NCBI GenBank assembly: GCA_900542085.1
Contig: UQMK01000001.1
Location: forward strand, 1 to 64,000
Direction of reading: 5' to 3'
Source of the DNA: an uncultured Collinsella sp.
GTDB taxonomy: Bacteria > Actinomycetota > Coriobacteriia > Coriobacteriales > Coriobacteriaceae
DNA: 64,000 bases
The first letter of the stretch is position 1. Every line of letters begins with the position of its first letter. The notes beneath the pieces were generated by a model. The model was given only the letters and a program-made list of their open reading frames with translations. It did not search any database and was not told the origin of the DNA. This document shows, piece by piece, positions 31,080-40,228 of this stretch. The position numbers and the translations under genes were made by a program.

Positions 31080-33962
31080 ATGACGCTACTGTATTTCCTT
31101 ACCCTGTTTCCGCTGGTACCGGCGCTGGGCATGCTGCTCGCGCGCGGTGACCGCGCCCGCGATGCGGTGGGGCTCATAGGTTCCGGCATTATTATGGCGG
31201 TGACAGTTGTAGTCGCCGTCATGTTTTTTGGCGCGGGCCCGCAGAGCTTTGAGGTTGCCTCCGACACCTCGCATGTGCTCTCGATCATCAGCTCCGCCAT
31301 CGATGTCATCCTGTGCGCCGTCATCCTGTACAACGCGTACAAATATAGGAACGCGCTCACCACGGTGCTCGGCATAGTCCAGCTGGTGGGCTCGCTCGCC
31401 TTTGCAGCCATGACGCTGCCCGCGGCCGAAGCCGTCACCGCAACGCCGCTCTACCTGGACTATATGAGCGTGATCATGGTCCTCGCTGTCGGTATCGTCG
31501 GCAGCCTGATCTGCGTGTATGCCCTGGGCTACATGAAAGACTTCCAGGCCCACGACGAGCACGAGGCCGCGCTGCGCGGGCAGACCGCGCCCGACCGACG
31601 CCCTCAGTTCCTGGCGCTTATGTTCCTGTTCCTCTCGGCTATGTTCGTCATCGTGACGAGCGACAACCTTGAGTGGCTGTTCTGCGGCTGGGAAATCACC
31701 ACCGTGTGCTCGTTCCTTATGATTGGCTATACGCGCACGCCCGAGGCCATCAAGAACGCCTTCACCCAGATCATCCTCAACATGCTGGGCGGCATCGCGT
31801 TTTTGGCCGGCCTCATGTACCTGCACGTTAACGGTATGCCGCTGACCATCTCGGGTATGATCGAGCTTTCCGGCGCCGGAACCGCGCAATCCGCGCTGCT
31901 GGTGATGCCGGTCATTCTGCTGTCGCTCGCCGCACTCACCAAGGCCGCACAGATGCCGTTCCACACTTGGCTGCTTGGCGCCATGGTTGCCCCCACGCCC
32001 ACGAGCGCCCTGCTGCACTCGTCAACCATGGTCAAAGCCGGCGTGTTCCTAATGGTCAAGCTGAGCCCGCTCTATGCCATCTATCCCGTGACCGGCTTTA
32101 TGGTCACGAGTGTGGGTGCCATCACGTTTTTGCTCGCTGCCCTCATGGCCATCTCGCAGAGCAACGCCAAGCGCGTGCTCGCGTACTCCACCATTTCCAA
32201 CTTGGGTCTCATCAGTGCCTGCCTGGGTGTCGGCGCGCCCGAGGCCGTATGGGCGGCCATCTTCCTGATCCTGTTCCACACGGTGGCAAAGTCGCTGCTG
32301 TTCCTGTGCGTGGGCACGGCCGAGCATCATATCGGCAGCCGCAATATCGAGGACATGGACGGTATGTTCAGCCGCATGCCGCACCTGACGCGCCTGATGA
32401 TGCTGGGCATCATGGGCATGTTTGTGGCGCCGTTTGGCATGCTCGTGTCCAAGTGGGGCGCCCTGGTTGCGTTTGCGCAGACCGGCAACGTGCTCATGAT
32501 CATGGTGCTTGCCTTTGGCTCGGCCGCGACGTTTTACTTCTGGGGCAAGTGGCTTGCCAAGCTTTCGGGCGTCGACCCCACGGCTCAAAACGTTGAGGTC
32601 AATGTCCATAAGACCGAATGGATGGCGCTCAACACCATCGCCGCACTGCTGATTCTGTGCTGCGTGGCGTTCCCGATTATCTCGAGCGGTCTGGTGTCGC
32701 CTTACTTGGCCATGGTGTTTGGCCGCGTGCCGTACGTTATCGGCAAGGACGCCATGTATCTGATGGTGGTTATCGTGGCTTTTATCGCCGTGGTGCTGCT
32801 GACGTCGTTCCGCGTGAGCAATAAGCCGCACGTCAACGTGTACCTTTCGGGCGTGGGAACCGACAAATATCGCCATTTCCGCGGCTCGATGGGACACGAG
32901 GTGAAGGCCGAAAAGCGCAATTGGTACTCGGAGGACGCCCTTGGCGAGAAGCGTATCGGCCCCGCGGGCAGCGTCGTGTGCTGCAGCATTATCTTGTTTG
33001 CGCTGCTGTGTTGCGCGTGGATTGGACCCGAGCGGCTTGCCATGAGCGCGCCCTCGGTGCTGCGCGGCAAGTATTTTGAAGGTTCGGGCGTCGTGGGCAT
33101 CTTTATTGGTACCGTGGCGTTTGCCTTGCTGGCGCCTTTGGTTGGTGGCCTGATCGACGGCGTTGACCGTAAGCTTTCGGCTCGCATGCAGGGCCGCGTG
33201 GGCCCGCGCTTGCTGCAGCCCTTCTACGACGTTGCCAAGCTGTTGCGCAAGGCTCCTGCCAGCGTAAACACCATGGACGATACCTACATGGCGTGCGCGC
33301 TCATCTTTACCGTGGTGGGCGGCGGCATCTTTGTGTCGGGTTCCAACACGCTGTTGTGCGCTTTTATGGTGACGCTCGCCGCGATCTTTGTGGTGTTGGC
33401 GTCCGCCTCGACGCAAAGCCCGTTTGCCCAGGTCGGCGCCGACCGCGAGCTGCTGCAGGTTATGAGTTACGAGCCCGCCGTTCTGCTGATGAGCGTGGGC
33501 CTGTATCTTGCCACCGACAGCTTCGATTCCATTGCCGTGACGGGGCAGTCGGCCCCCATCGTCGTGTACAGCGCGCCCATTTTCTTCGCGCTGCTCGCGG
33601 TGCTTACCATCAAGCTGCGCAAGTCGCCGTTTGACCTTTCGTACTCGCATCACGCGCATCAGGAGATTGTCCAGGGCGTCGCCACCGAGATGAGCGGCGG
33701 CACGCTGGCAAAGATGACCCTTATGCACTGGTGCGAGACCGTGCTGTTTTTGATGTGGGTGGGCATGTTCTTTGTTTGGGACAACCCGGTGAGCTGGGTC
33801 GTGGCCCTGGTCGTGATGGCCGCGACGTATTTTGTCGAGGTGCTGATCGACAACACCTTCGCACGCAGCACCTGGCGCAGCTGCTTTAAGCTCGGATGGG
33901 GCGTGGCGCTGGTGTTTGGCCTGCTCAACCTTATGCCCATCCTCGTCGACGTGTTTATTTAG
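31080..33962 (+). CDS. echAB: Fused EchA-EchB membrane subunit of Ech hydrogenase
   Basis: This 960-residue membrane protein combines two subunits that are normally separate. Residues 1 to about 615 are a NuoL/HyfB/EchA-type ion-pumping subunit with conserved transmembrane Lys/His/Glu segments (LTKAAQMPFHTWLLGAMVAPTP, LLHSSTMVKAGVFL, LFHTVAKSLLFL). Residues about 640-960 are a NuoH/HyfC/EchB-type subunit (RMQGRVGPRLLQPFYDVAKL near 702; KSPFDLSYSHHAHQEIVQG near 845). The frame is open across the junction with no internal stop, and the linker is about 40 residues. The ATG at 31080 follows GGGGGA. It is the first gene of the six-function operon and would couple ferredoxin oxidation to ion translocation. 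Confidence 0.92.
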   Translation: MTLLYFLTLFPLVPALGMLLARGDRARDAVGLIGSGIIMAVTVVVAVMFFGAGPQSFEVASDTSHVLSIISSAIDVILCAVILYNAYKYRNALTTVLGIVQLVGSLAFAAMTLPAAEAVTATPLYLDYMSVIMVLAVGIVGSLICVYALGYMKDFQAHDEHEAALRGQTAPDRRPQFLALMFLFLSAMFVIVTSDNLEWLFCGWEITTVCSFLMIGYTRTPEAIKNAFTQIILNMLGGIAFLAGLMYLHVNGMPLTISGMIELSGAGTAQSALLVMPVILLSLAALTKAAQMPFHTWLLGAMVAPTPTSALLHSSTMVKAGVFLMVKLSPLYAIYPVTGFMVTSVGAITFLLAALMAISQSNAKRVLAYSTISNLGLISACLGVGAPEAVWAAIFLILFHTVAKSLLFLCVGTAEHHIGSRNIEDMDGMFSRMPHLTRLMMLGIMGMFVAPFGMLVSKWGALVAFAQTGNVLMIMVLAFGSAATFYFWGKWLAKLSGVDPTAQNVEVNVHKTEWMALNTIAALLILCCVAFPIISSGLVSPYLAMVFGRVPYVIGKDAMYLMVVIVAFIAVVLLTSFRVSNKPHVNVYLSGVGTDKYRHFRGSMGHEVKAEKRNWYSEDALGEKRIGPAGSVVCCSIILFALLCCAWIGPERLAMSAPSVLRGKYFEGSGVVGIFIGTVAFALLAPLVGGLIDGVDRKLSARMQGRVGPRLLQPFYDVAKLLRKAPASVNTMDDTYMACALIFTVVGGGIFVSGSNTLLCAFMVTLAAIFVVLASASTQSPFAQVGADRELLQVMSYEPAVLLMSVGLYLATDSFDSIAVTGQSAPIVVYSAPIFFALLAVLTIKLRKSPFDLSYSHHAHQEIVQGVATEMSGGTLAKMTLMHWCETVLFLMWVGMFFVWDNPVSWVVALVVMAATYFVEVLIDNTFARSTWRSCFKLGWGVALVFGLLNLMPILVDVFI

Positions 33963-33974
33963 GAGGCGGCATTC

Positions 33975-34592
33975 ATGGATCATAAAATGTCGCGCTCGCC
34001 GTGGGTTATTCATTACGACGGCTCGAGCTGCAACGGATGCGATATCGAGGTGCTGGCCTCGCTCACGCCGCTGTTCGATGCGGAGCGGTTTGGCGTGGTC
34101 AACACCGGCAACCCCAAGCATGCGGACATCTTTTTGGTGACGGGTTCGGTCAATGCCCAGAACCTGCCCGTCGTGCGCCAGATCTACAACCAGATGCTCG
34201 AGCCCAAGTGCGTGGTGGCGTGCGGCATCTGCGCGTGCTCGGGCGGCGTATTCCGCGATGCCTACAACGTGATCGGAGGCGTGGACCGCGCGATTCCCGT
34301 GGACGTATACGCACCCGGGTGTGCCATTCGTCCCGAGACGGTGATTGATGCCATCGTGGAGGCGTGCGGCATCCTGGATCAGAAGGAGGCCGTGATGCGT
34401 GCTGGCGGTGACCCGCTTACCGTGGGCGGTGCTGCTACCTGGGATGGCGGCGTTGAGCTGGGCGAGGACGGATTTGTGGCTGCGGGGGCCGGGGCTGACG
34501 GTGCCGGTGACGCGCCTGCCGGGAAGCCCGCCGCGCCCGTCGCTGGCGACGCATCTGCTGAGACGCCCGCCGCTGCAAAGGAGGCCGAGTAA
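33975..34592 (+). CDS. echC: Ech hydrogenase small subunit (NuoB-like)
   Basis: This 205-residue Fe-S subunit carries the proximal 4Fe-4S cluster. Cluster ligands are visible as SSCNGCD (Cys19, Cys22), the VVACGICAC segment (Cys83 region) and YAPGCAIRPE (Cys116). The family core ends near residue 135. A further 70 residues form an Ala/Gly/Asp/Pro-rich tail with no match to the family. It starts 13 bases after echAB, and its stop overlaps the start of echD (TAATG). Confidence 0.94.
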   Translation: MDHKMSRSPWVIHYDGSSCNGCDIEVLASLTPLFDAERFGVVNTGNPKHADIFLVTGSVNAQNLPVVRQIYNQMLEPKCVVACGICACSGGVFRDAYNVIGGVDRAIPVDVYAPGCAIRPETVIDAIVEACGILDQKEAVMRAGGDPLTVGGAATWDGGVELGEDGFVAAGAGADGAGDAPAGKPAAPVAGDASAETPAAAKEAE

Positions 34593-35308
34593 TGCAAAAG
34601 GCTATCTATACCACCGTCGGGATCGACGAGCTCCTGTCGCATGTCCAGGCGCTCAAGGGCGTCGGCGCGCGCTTTGTGCAAATGCATGCCGAGCGCAACG
34701 TCGACGACGGCACGTATCGCCTGGTCTATACGTTTATCAACGTTCGTGCTGCACAGGAGCAGATCGCTCAGGATGGCAGCTATGCGATCGAGAACCTGGT
34801 GGTCGAGGGCATCGACCAGTACCAGGAGATTCCGTCCATCAGCTCGTATTATCCGGCGGTATTCCCGTTTGAGAACGAGGCGCACGACCTGTTTGGGCTT
34901 GCCATTACCGATATGCAGATCGACTTTAAGGGCTTTTTCTACCAGGTCTCGACTGCCGAGCCCATGAGCGTTATCACACCCGAGGTGAAGGCCGCGCGCG
35001 AGAAAGCCATGAAGGTCCGTGCCGCCGCAGAGGCCAAGGCGCGCAAGGCTGCGGCCGAAAAGGCCGCTGCCGCTGCTGCTGCGGGGGAGGGCGCCGCAGG
35101 CGCCGGCGATGCTGCGGGCGCTGCCGTCGCCCAGTCCGCTGCGGCTACCGGCTCCGATGCTCAGCACGATGGGGCTGCTGCGAAGGCCGCGCTCAAGGCT
35201 GCCGAGATGGAGGCAAAGCTCGCAGCCATGGATCCCGAGAAAGCGGCCAAGGTCCGCGCGGCACTTGCCGCCAGGGCCGCCCGCGACAAGCAGAAAAAGG
35301 AGGCGTAA
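34592..35308 (+). CDS. echD: Ech hydrogenase subunit D (NuoC-like) with an Ala/Lys-rich tail
   Basis: Residues 1 to about 130 are the NuoC/EchD 30-kDa domain (YPAVFPFENEAHDLFGL carries the family signature). The remaining 105 residues are almost entirely Ala, Lys, Glu and Gly, probably helical or disordered, and are not part of the usual domain; ordinary EchD is shorter. The gene overlaps echC by one base and sits five bases before echE. Confidence 0.92.
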   Translation: MQKAIYTTVGIDELLSHVQALKGVGARFVQMHAERNVDDGTYRLVYTFINVRAAQEQIAQDGSYAIENLVVEGIDQYQEIPSISSYYPAVFPFENEAHDLFGLAITDMQIDFKGFFYQVSTAEPMSVITPEVKAAREKAMKVRAAAEAKARKAAAEKAAAAAAAGEGAAGAGDAAGAAVAQSAAATGSDAQHDGAAAKAALKAAEMEAKLAAMDPEKAAKVRAALAARAARDKQKKEA

Positions 35309-35313
35309 GGTCC

Positions 35314-36402
35314 ATGGCACATCGCTCCGTTATTCCGTTTGGCCCGCAACACCCGGTGCTGCCCGAGCCGCTTCATCTGGACCTGGTGATCGAGGACGAC
35401 CGCGTCATCGAGGCAATTCCGCAGATCGGCTTTGTGCACCGCGGACTCGAGAAGCTCACCGAAAAGCGCGACATGCACCAGTTTGGCTACATCGCCGAGC
35501 GCATCTGCGGCATCTGCGCCGTGGGCCACAGCTACGGCTATGCCAGCGCCTGCGAGCGCATGCTCGACATCGAGGTGCCCGGCCGCGCGCAGTATATCCG
35601 CACCATTTTGCACGAGCTTTCGCGCATCCACTCGCATCTGCTGTGGCTGGGCCTGCTCGCCGATGCCTTTGGCTTCGAGGCGCTGTTCTATCGGTCGTGG
35701 ACCCTGCGCGAGCAGATTCTCAAGATCTTCGAGAGCACGTGCGGTGGTCGCGTGATTCTGTCGATCAACGAGATCGGCGGCCTTAAGCACGACATTGAGG
35801 ACTCCGAGCTGGCGGGTATTGTCCAGACGCTCGATGCCATGCGTCCCGACTACGAGGCCCTGGTGCATACGTTTTTGGACGACAATAGCTGCGGCGAGCG
35901 CCTGCATGGCGTGGGCGTGATCAGCAAGAAGGACGCGCTGAATCTGTCGATGGTCGGCCCGTTCGGTCGCGCCTCGGGCGTGGATTACGACGTGCGCATG
36001 TTTGGCGACGGTGCCTATGCAGGCCTGGCAGCATTTGAGCCCATCGTTGCTACCGACGGCGACTGCTATGCCCGCTGCCAGGTGCGTTGTGCCGAGGTCA
36101 CGCAGGCCATGGACATCATCAAGGAGCTTGTGGGCAAGATTCCGCACGACGGTATCGGCGGGCGCACCAAGCTCACGCCGGCCGACGGCGCGCGCGGCGA
36201 GGTTGTGATTGAGCAGCCGCGCGGCGAGGCGTACTACTATGTGCGCGGTAACGGCACCAAGAATCTGGACCGTTTTCGCGTGCGCACGCCGACGTCGCAA
36301 AATCTGGCGGGTCTGACGCATGCGTTGCAGGGCGTGCTCCTTGCCAACGTGCCCATGATTATCCTGACCATCGACCCCTGCATTAGCTGCACGGAAAGGT
36401 AG
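35314..36402 (+). CDS. echE: Ech hydrogenase NiFe large subunit (NuoD-like)
   Basis: This 362-residue subunit is the catalytic one. Both metal-binding motifs are intact: RICGICAVGH (Cys65, Cys68) and C-terminal DPCISC (Cys356, Cys359), only three residues from the end. This shows a genuine hydrogenase rather than a complex I subunit. It also suggests that no C-terminal propeptide is cleaved off during maturation. The start at 35314 has AAGGAGG upstream. No hydrogenase maturation genes are in the window. Confidence 0.96.
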   Translation: MAHRSVIPFGPQHPVLPEPLHLDLVIEDDRVIEAIPQIGFVHRGLEKLTEKRDMHQFGYIAERICGICAVGHSYGYASACERMLDIEVPGRAQYIRTILHELSRIHSHLLWLGLLADAFGFEALFYRSWTLREQILKIFESTCGGRVILSINEIGGLKHDIEDSELAGIVQTLDAMRPDYEALVHTFLDDNSCGERLHGVGVISKKDALNLSMVGPFGRASGVDYDVRMFGDGAYAGLAAFEPIVATDGDCYARCQVRCAEVTQAMDIIKELVGKIPHDGIGGRTKLTPADGARGEVVIEQPRGEAYYYVRGNGTKNLDRFRVRTPTSQNLAGLTHALQGVLLANVPMIILTIDPCISCTER

Positions 36403-36409
36403 GCGCGGC

Positions 36410-36751
36410 ATGAGTTTACTGACATTTGCCAAGACGGCCTTGGGCTCTATGGTCAAGCAGCCGGTCACGGTGTGCTATCCGCAGGAAAAGCTCGTGGCGC
36501 CCGAGCGCCTGCGCGGGCACATCGTTAACGACATGGACGTGTGCATTTGCTGCGGCATGTGCGCGCGTCGCTGCCCGGCGGGCGCGCTTGCGGTCGATCG
36601 CAAGGGCGGTACCTGGTCGATCGATCCGTATGCCTGCGTGGTATGCGGCGAGTGTATCGAAAGCTGTCCCAAACACTGCCTGACTATGGACACCGCCCGC
36701 ACCCCAGTCGCAGCGAACAAGACTCCCACGGTAGAAGCTAAGTCGGAGTAG
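36410..36751 (+). CDS. echF: Ech hydrogenase ferredoxin-like subunit (NuoI-like)
   Basis: This 113-residue protein has two 4Fe-4S motifs: CICCGMCARRCP (Cys45, 48, 51, 55) and CVVCGECIESCP (Cys76, 79, 82, 86). It passes electrons from soluble ferredoxin to the small subunit. It is the last gene of the operon, eight bases after echE. Together the genes match the order echABCDEF of energy-converting hydrogenases. Confidence 0.95.
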   Translation: MSLLTFAKTALGSMVKQPVTVCYPQEKLVAPERLRGHIVNDMDVCICCGMCARRCPAGALAVDRKGGTWSIDPYACVVCGECIESCPKHCLTMDTARTPVAANKTPTVEAKSE

Positions 36752-36772
36752 CGCTGGAATAGAGCTGGAATA

Positions 36773-36806
36773 GGGGTCGGTGGGGCTAAATTGCCCCACC
36801 GGCCCC
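36773..36806 (+). terminator. Strong hairpin after the Ech operon
   Basis: Arms of 14 bases (GGGGTCGGTGGGGC / GCCCCACCGGCCCC, one wobble) surround the short loop TAAATT 21 bases after the echF stop. There is no T-run, so termination efficiency is uncertain. Confidence 0.65.
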
Positions 36807-36837
36807 GCACTTAAATGCGCGGTTATGCTGCTGCGAA

Positions 36838-36991
36838 CAAAACTATGCCGGTTTACTACGATAAATCGCCTACTCTCAACCACACCGCATTTGGCAAAAC
36901 AAAAACCGCAGGTAGACGGCTCGCAGTTTTGCGAAAAAGCCGCGTGTGATCGGCGACCACGTTTTTATCGTAGTAAACCGGCATAGTTTTG
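36838..36991. repeat. 154-bp element with 28-bp terminal inverted repeats, copy A
   Basis: The ends (36838-36865 and 36964-36991) are perfectly complementary over 28 bases, starting CAAAACTATGCCGG. The interior is itself imperfectly palindromic and carries no gene. The size and ends fit a MITE-like non-autonomous element, but no target-site duplication is clear. Confidence 0.82.
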
Positions 36992-37097
36992 AAATGCCAC
37001 CATATCAGTACCAGCCCCTGATCTCCCGTGGACAGAGGGAAACGGATCATTTTGGTCCCGCGAGGCTTGCGGAGGCACCCGTGCAGGGCCGCCCGAA

Positions 37098-37251
37098 CAA
37101 AACTATGTCGGTTTACTACGATGAATTCGACATTCCCGACCATGACTGCATTTTTCTAAATATTGCAAGCGTTCTACCTGCGGTTTTGCAAGCGCGCAAT
37201 TTACCGTGGTCGAAGGTGGGCGATTCATCGTAGTAAACCGGCATAGTTTTG
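37098..37251. repeat. 154-bp element with terminal inverted repeats, copy B
   Basis: The ends (37098-37126 and 37223-37251) are complementary over 29 bases with one mismatch and begin CAAAACTATGTCGG. The length is exactly that of copy A, and the interior is related but diverged. The two copies lie 106 bases apart, and the DNA between them (36992-37097) shows no gene. Confidence 0.82.
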
Positions 37252-37311
37252 AAATGGTATTAAATCGGTGGCAGCCATTTTGCTATGCCGGGGTGGTCGG
37301 TCGTTGGGTAA

Positions 37312-37941
37312 TTACCCTCGCAGGTAGGCGATGGCGATTTGCGTGCGGTTGCGCAGGCCCATCTTTGCCAGGATCGAGCTGATGTGGTTGCGCACGGTGC
37401 CTTCGCCCATGTAGGCGGTGGCGGCGATCTCCTTGTTGTCGAGGCCACGAGCGATGAGCTCGGCGACTTCGAACTCGCGGTCGGTCAGGCTGGCGAAGGC
37501 CGCGGGCCGGCGGAGCGTGTCCGCCTCGACGCCCGTTCCGTCAAAATCGATATCCTCGATCGCCTTACCCTCGAGTACGCGCTTGCCGTCCATGACTTGC
37601 ACCAACGCTGGCGGAATGGCGGCGACATCGGTCTTGATCAGGTAGCCGCGGGCGCCCAGTTTGAGCGCCGACACAATGTACTCGTCATCCGAGAATGTCG
37701 TCAGAAACACCACGCGCGCCGCAGGGTCGCGCTCAAGGATTTCGCGTGCTGCCGAAAGTCCGTCACGCCCCGGCATCTGAATGTCGAGCAGCGCGATGTC
37801 GGGCGCGTGCTCGGCGTAGAGCGCGACCGCGTCGTCGCCATTGGCGCCGGTGCCCACTACCTCGATTTGCGGCTGGGCGCCCAGGATAATCTTGAGCGAA
37901 TCGACCACCAAGCGGTCGTCGTCGACAACGATGAGCCTCAT
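37312..37941 (-). CDS. NarL/LuxR-type response regulator
   Basis: This 209-residue two-component regulator has a receiver domain (VVDDDRLVV; phospho-acceptor Asp53 in LLDIQMPGRDG; Lys in LIKTD). Its C-terminal LuxR helix-turn-helix reads LTDREFEVAELIARGLDNKEIA. The ATG overlaps the kinase stop codon by four bases, so the two are translationally coupled. It is divergent from the ABC exporter genes starting at 39281, its likely target. Confidence 0.95.
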   Translation of the reverse strand: MRLIVVDDDRLVVDSLKIILGAQPQIEVVGTGANGDDAVALYAEHAPDIALLDIQMPGRDGLSAAREILERDPAARVVFLTTFSDDEYIVSALKLGARGYLIKTDVAAIPPALVQVMDGKRVLEGKAIEDIDFDGTGVEADTLRRPAAFASLTDREFEVAELIARGLDNKEIAATAYMGEGTVRNHISSILAKMGLRNRTQIAIAYLRG

Positions 37942-39083
37942 CGGCCCTCATCTCCTTGCTGTTTGGGAACGGTGGCAAACACGCGCCAGCCGCTGGCGCC
38001 GGCACGCGGGCTGGCGGAGAAGGTGCCGCCAAGCGCCTCGATGCGCTCGCGCATGGAGGCAAGCCCCATGCCCTCCGCGGCGCCGCGGCTGCTTGCTTGG
38101 ACCTCGCCCGCGCCATCGTCGGTAACGATGAGCTGGTAAAACGACGGATGCTCCATGCACCGTACGGTGACAGTATGGGCGCAAGCGTGGCGCATGGTGT
38201 TGGAGAGCGCCTCGCGCAGGACCGCCGCAAAGCAGTTGGCGACGTTTGCGGGTGCATGCTCGGCCATAACTTCAAGCTCAATCTGCGGACCGCCGTCCGA
38301 GCGCGCGCCTTCGACAATGCGTTCGAGCTGCACGGAAAGGTCGACGGCGTTGTCGTTGAGCGCGTGGACGCTGGTGCGCACAAGCTGGAGCGCCTCGTCA
38401 ACCGTGCGTTTGACGTCGGCGAAATCGGCGGCAACCCTGGGCTCGTCGGCGTGCACGACGCGCAGGGCCTCGGTCTGCAGCGAGGCGCGCGTGAGCTGGT
38501 GGCCGACGTTATCGTGGATCTCGCGCGCGATACGGGCGCGTTCGGCGAGTGTCGCGAGCTCGACTTCGTAGTCCTGACGATCGGCAAGGTCGCGGTTGCG
38601 CGCTTCGAGCACGAGGGCTCGTTCCTGCAGTTCGTCGCGGGTACGGCGCATGCGCTGCTGCTCGCGCTCCAACTGGGCGGTACGTAGCGATAGCAAGGTG
38701 GCGGCAACCGAAAGGATGGCGGTCAGCAGGAGCGTTCGGGCGGTGAGCGCATCGGCGCGAAGGTCCGCGACGAGCGCAAAGACAAGGACGGAGCCAATGC
38801 CCAGCGCGACCCAGGCATGCTCGCGGTGCGCGCGCCGCGCGATGTCATAGAGGGCGAGAGGCGCAAACGGCACAAACGGCGGCGCAAAGACGGCCGCGAT
38901 GATGTAAGCGTAACTCGTGGCCTTGCTTACACGGCGTGTGCGTTCCCCCTGTGCGATCTCGGCCAACGAGGTGGCAATAACGCCAAGGCAAAACGCCGCG
39001 ACCAGGCGAGCGTCCACAGCAAGGCCCGTAGCGGCCGCAATGCAGCACGCCAGCACGATCGATTTGTCGAAAAGCCTGTTCAT
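37938..39083 (-). CDS. Sensor histidine kinase (HisKA_3 type)
   Basis: This 381-residue membrane kinase has several hydrophobic helices in the first 150 residues and a short coiled coil (about 145-190). The dimerisation/phosphotransfer box is ERARIAREIHDNVGHQL, and the ATP-binding domain has LREALSNTMRHAC, DDGAG and GMGLASMRERIEALGG. It partners with the adjoining response regulator. The start at 39083 (MNRLFDKS) was chosen because residues further upstream are Arg-rich and implausible. There is no ribosome-binding site, and TACAAT lies seven bases before the ATG, hinting at a leaderless message. Confidence 0.9.
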   Translation of the reverse strand: MNRLFDKSIVLACCIAAATGLAVDARLVAAFCLGVIATSLAEIAQGERTRRVSKATSYAYIIAAVFAPPFVPFAPLALYDIARRAHREHAWVALGIGSVLVFALVADLRADALTARTLLLTAILSVAATLLSLRTAQLEREQQRMRRTRDELQERALVLEARNRDLADRQDYEVELATLAERARIAREIHDNVGHQLTRASLQTEALRVVHADEPRVAADFADVKRTVDEALQLVRTSVHALNDNAVDLSVQLERIVEGARSDGGPQIELEVMAEHAPANVANCFAAVLREALSNTMRHACAHTVTVRCMEHPSFYQLIVTDDGAGEVQASSRGAAEGMGLASMRERIEALGGTFSASPRAGASGWRVFATVPKQQGDEGR

Positions 39084-39280
39084 ACGGGTATTGTACGCGA
39101 AGCCGCGCGTGGTGGAGGGGCCGCCTGCGCAACCGTGACATTCCTCCCGTACAGCAAATTGGGGGCGCCGGCGGGCCACGCGGCCAAGCCTCGCACTCGT
39201 GACAAAGCTCACTGGTGCGCGCCGGCGGCTCCTGCGATGATGCAATCGTACCGGGCCGCAATCAACAGGAGGGCCGCCTC

Positions 39281-40219
39281 ATGACAGACATCGTCCACGT
39301 CGAAAACCTCGTCAAGCGCTATGACGACCTTATTGCGCTCGACCACTTTAACCTGAGCATCGCCCCCGGCGAGATCTTTGGTCTGCTGGGTCCCAACGGC
39401 TCGGGCAAGACCACGTCCATCAACTGTATTCTGCAGCTGCTTGCCTACGACAAAGGCACCATCGAGCTGTTCGGCGAGCCCATGACGCCCGCCCGTTATG
39501 ATCTCAAGCGCCGCATCGGCGTGGTGCCGCAGCAGGTGGCGGTGTTTGACGAGCTTACGGTGCGCGAGAATATCGACTATTTCTGTAGCCTTTACATCAG
39601 CGACCGCAAGCGCCGCCGCGCGCTCGTGGACGAGGCGATTGACTTTGTCGGCCTGGGCGACTTTACCAAGTTCCGCCCCGGCAAGCTCTCGGGCGGCCTG
39701 GCGCGTCGCCTCAACATTGCCTGCGGCATCGCGCACAAGCCCGAGCTCATCTTTTTTGACGAGCCCACGGTGGCGGTCGACCCCCAGAGCCGCAACGCCA
39801 TCCTGGAGGGCATCTGCCGCCTGCGCGACGAGGGCGCCACGGTGGTGTATACCAGCCATTACATGGAGGAAGTCGAGCAAATCTGCAGCCGCATCATGAT
39901 CATGGACGGCGGCCGCGTGCTGGCGCAGGGCACCAACGACGAGCTCAAGCGCATGATTCAGATGGGCGAGCGCGTGACCGTCGAGGTCGGCGCCGTCGAG
40001 CCCGCCACGGTCGAGCGGCTGCGCGCCCTCGAGCACGTGCTTTCGGTTGAGCTGTCTGGCGGCGAGCTCGTCTGCACCTGCGAAGCGAGCCCACACAATC
40101 TGGTCGACATCCTCGACACGCTGCGCGCCGCCGATGTGGCGCTCGGCCGCGTGTGGAGCGAGCCGCCGACCCTCAACGACGTGTTCCTCGAGATCACCGG
40201 CCGCGAGCTGCGCGACTAG
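39281..40219 (+). CDS. ABC transporter ATP-binding protein
   Basis: This 312-residue ATPase has Walker A GPNGSGKTTS, signature LSGGLARRLN and Walker B FFDEPTVAVDP, followed by the C-terminal extension typical of ABC-2 drug or lipid exporters. AGGAGG lies eight bases before the ATG at 39281. It is the first gene of a three-gene exporter divergent from the two-component system. Confidence 0.95.
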   Translation: MTDIVHVENLVKRYDDLIALDHFNLSIAPGEIFGLLGPNGSGKTTSINCILQLLAYDKGTIELFGEPMTPARYDLKRRIGVVPQQVAVFDELTVRENIDYFCSLYISDRKRRRALVDEAIDFVGLGDFTKFRPGKLSGGLARRLNIACGIAHKPELIFFDEPTVAVDPQSRNAILEGICRLRDEGATVVYTSHYMEEVEQICSRIMIMDGGRVLAQGTNDELKRMIQMGERVTVEVGAVEPATVERLRALEHVLSVELSGGELVCTCEASPHNLVDILDTLRAADVALGRVWSEPPTLNDVFLEITGRELRD

Positions 40220-40228
40220 GGGGCAGCT

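Noticed and set aside
32049..34121. A 690-codon frame antisense to the Ech operon
   Set aside because: His/Arg/Gln-rich composition, no domain, and full overlap with conserved membrane subunits.
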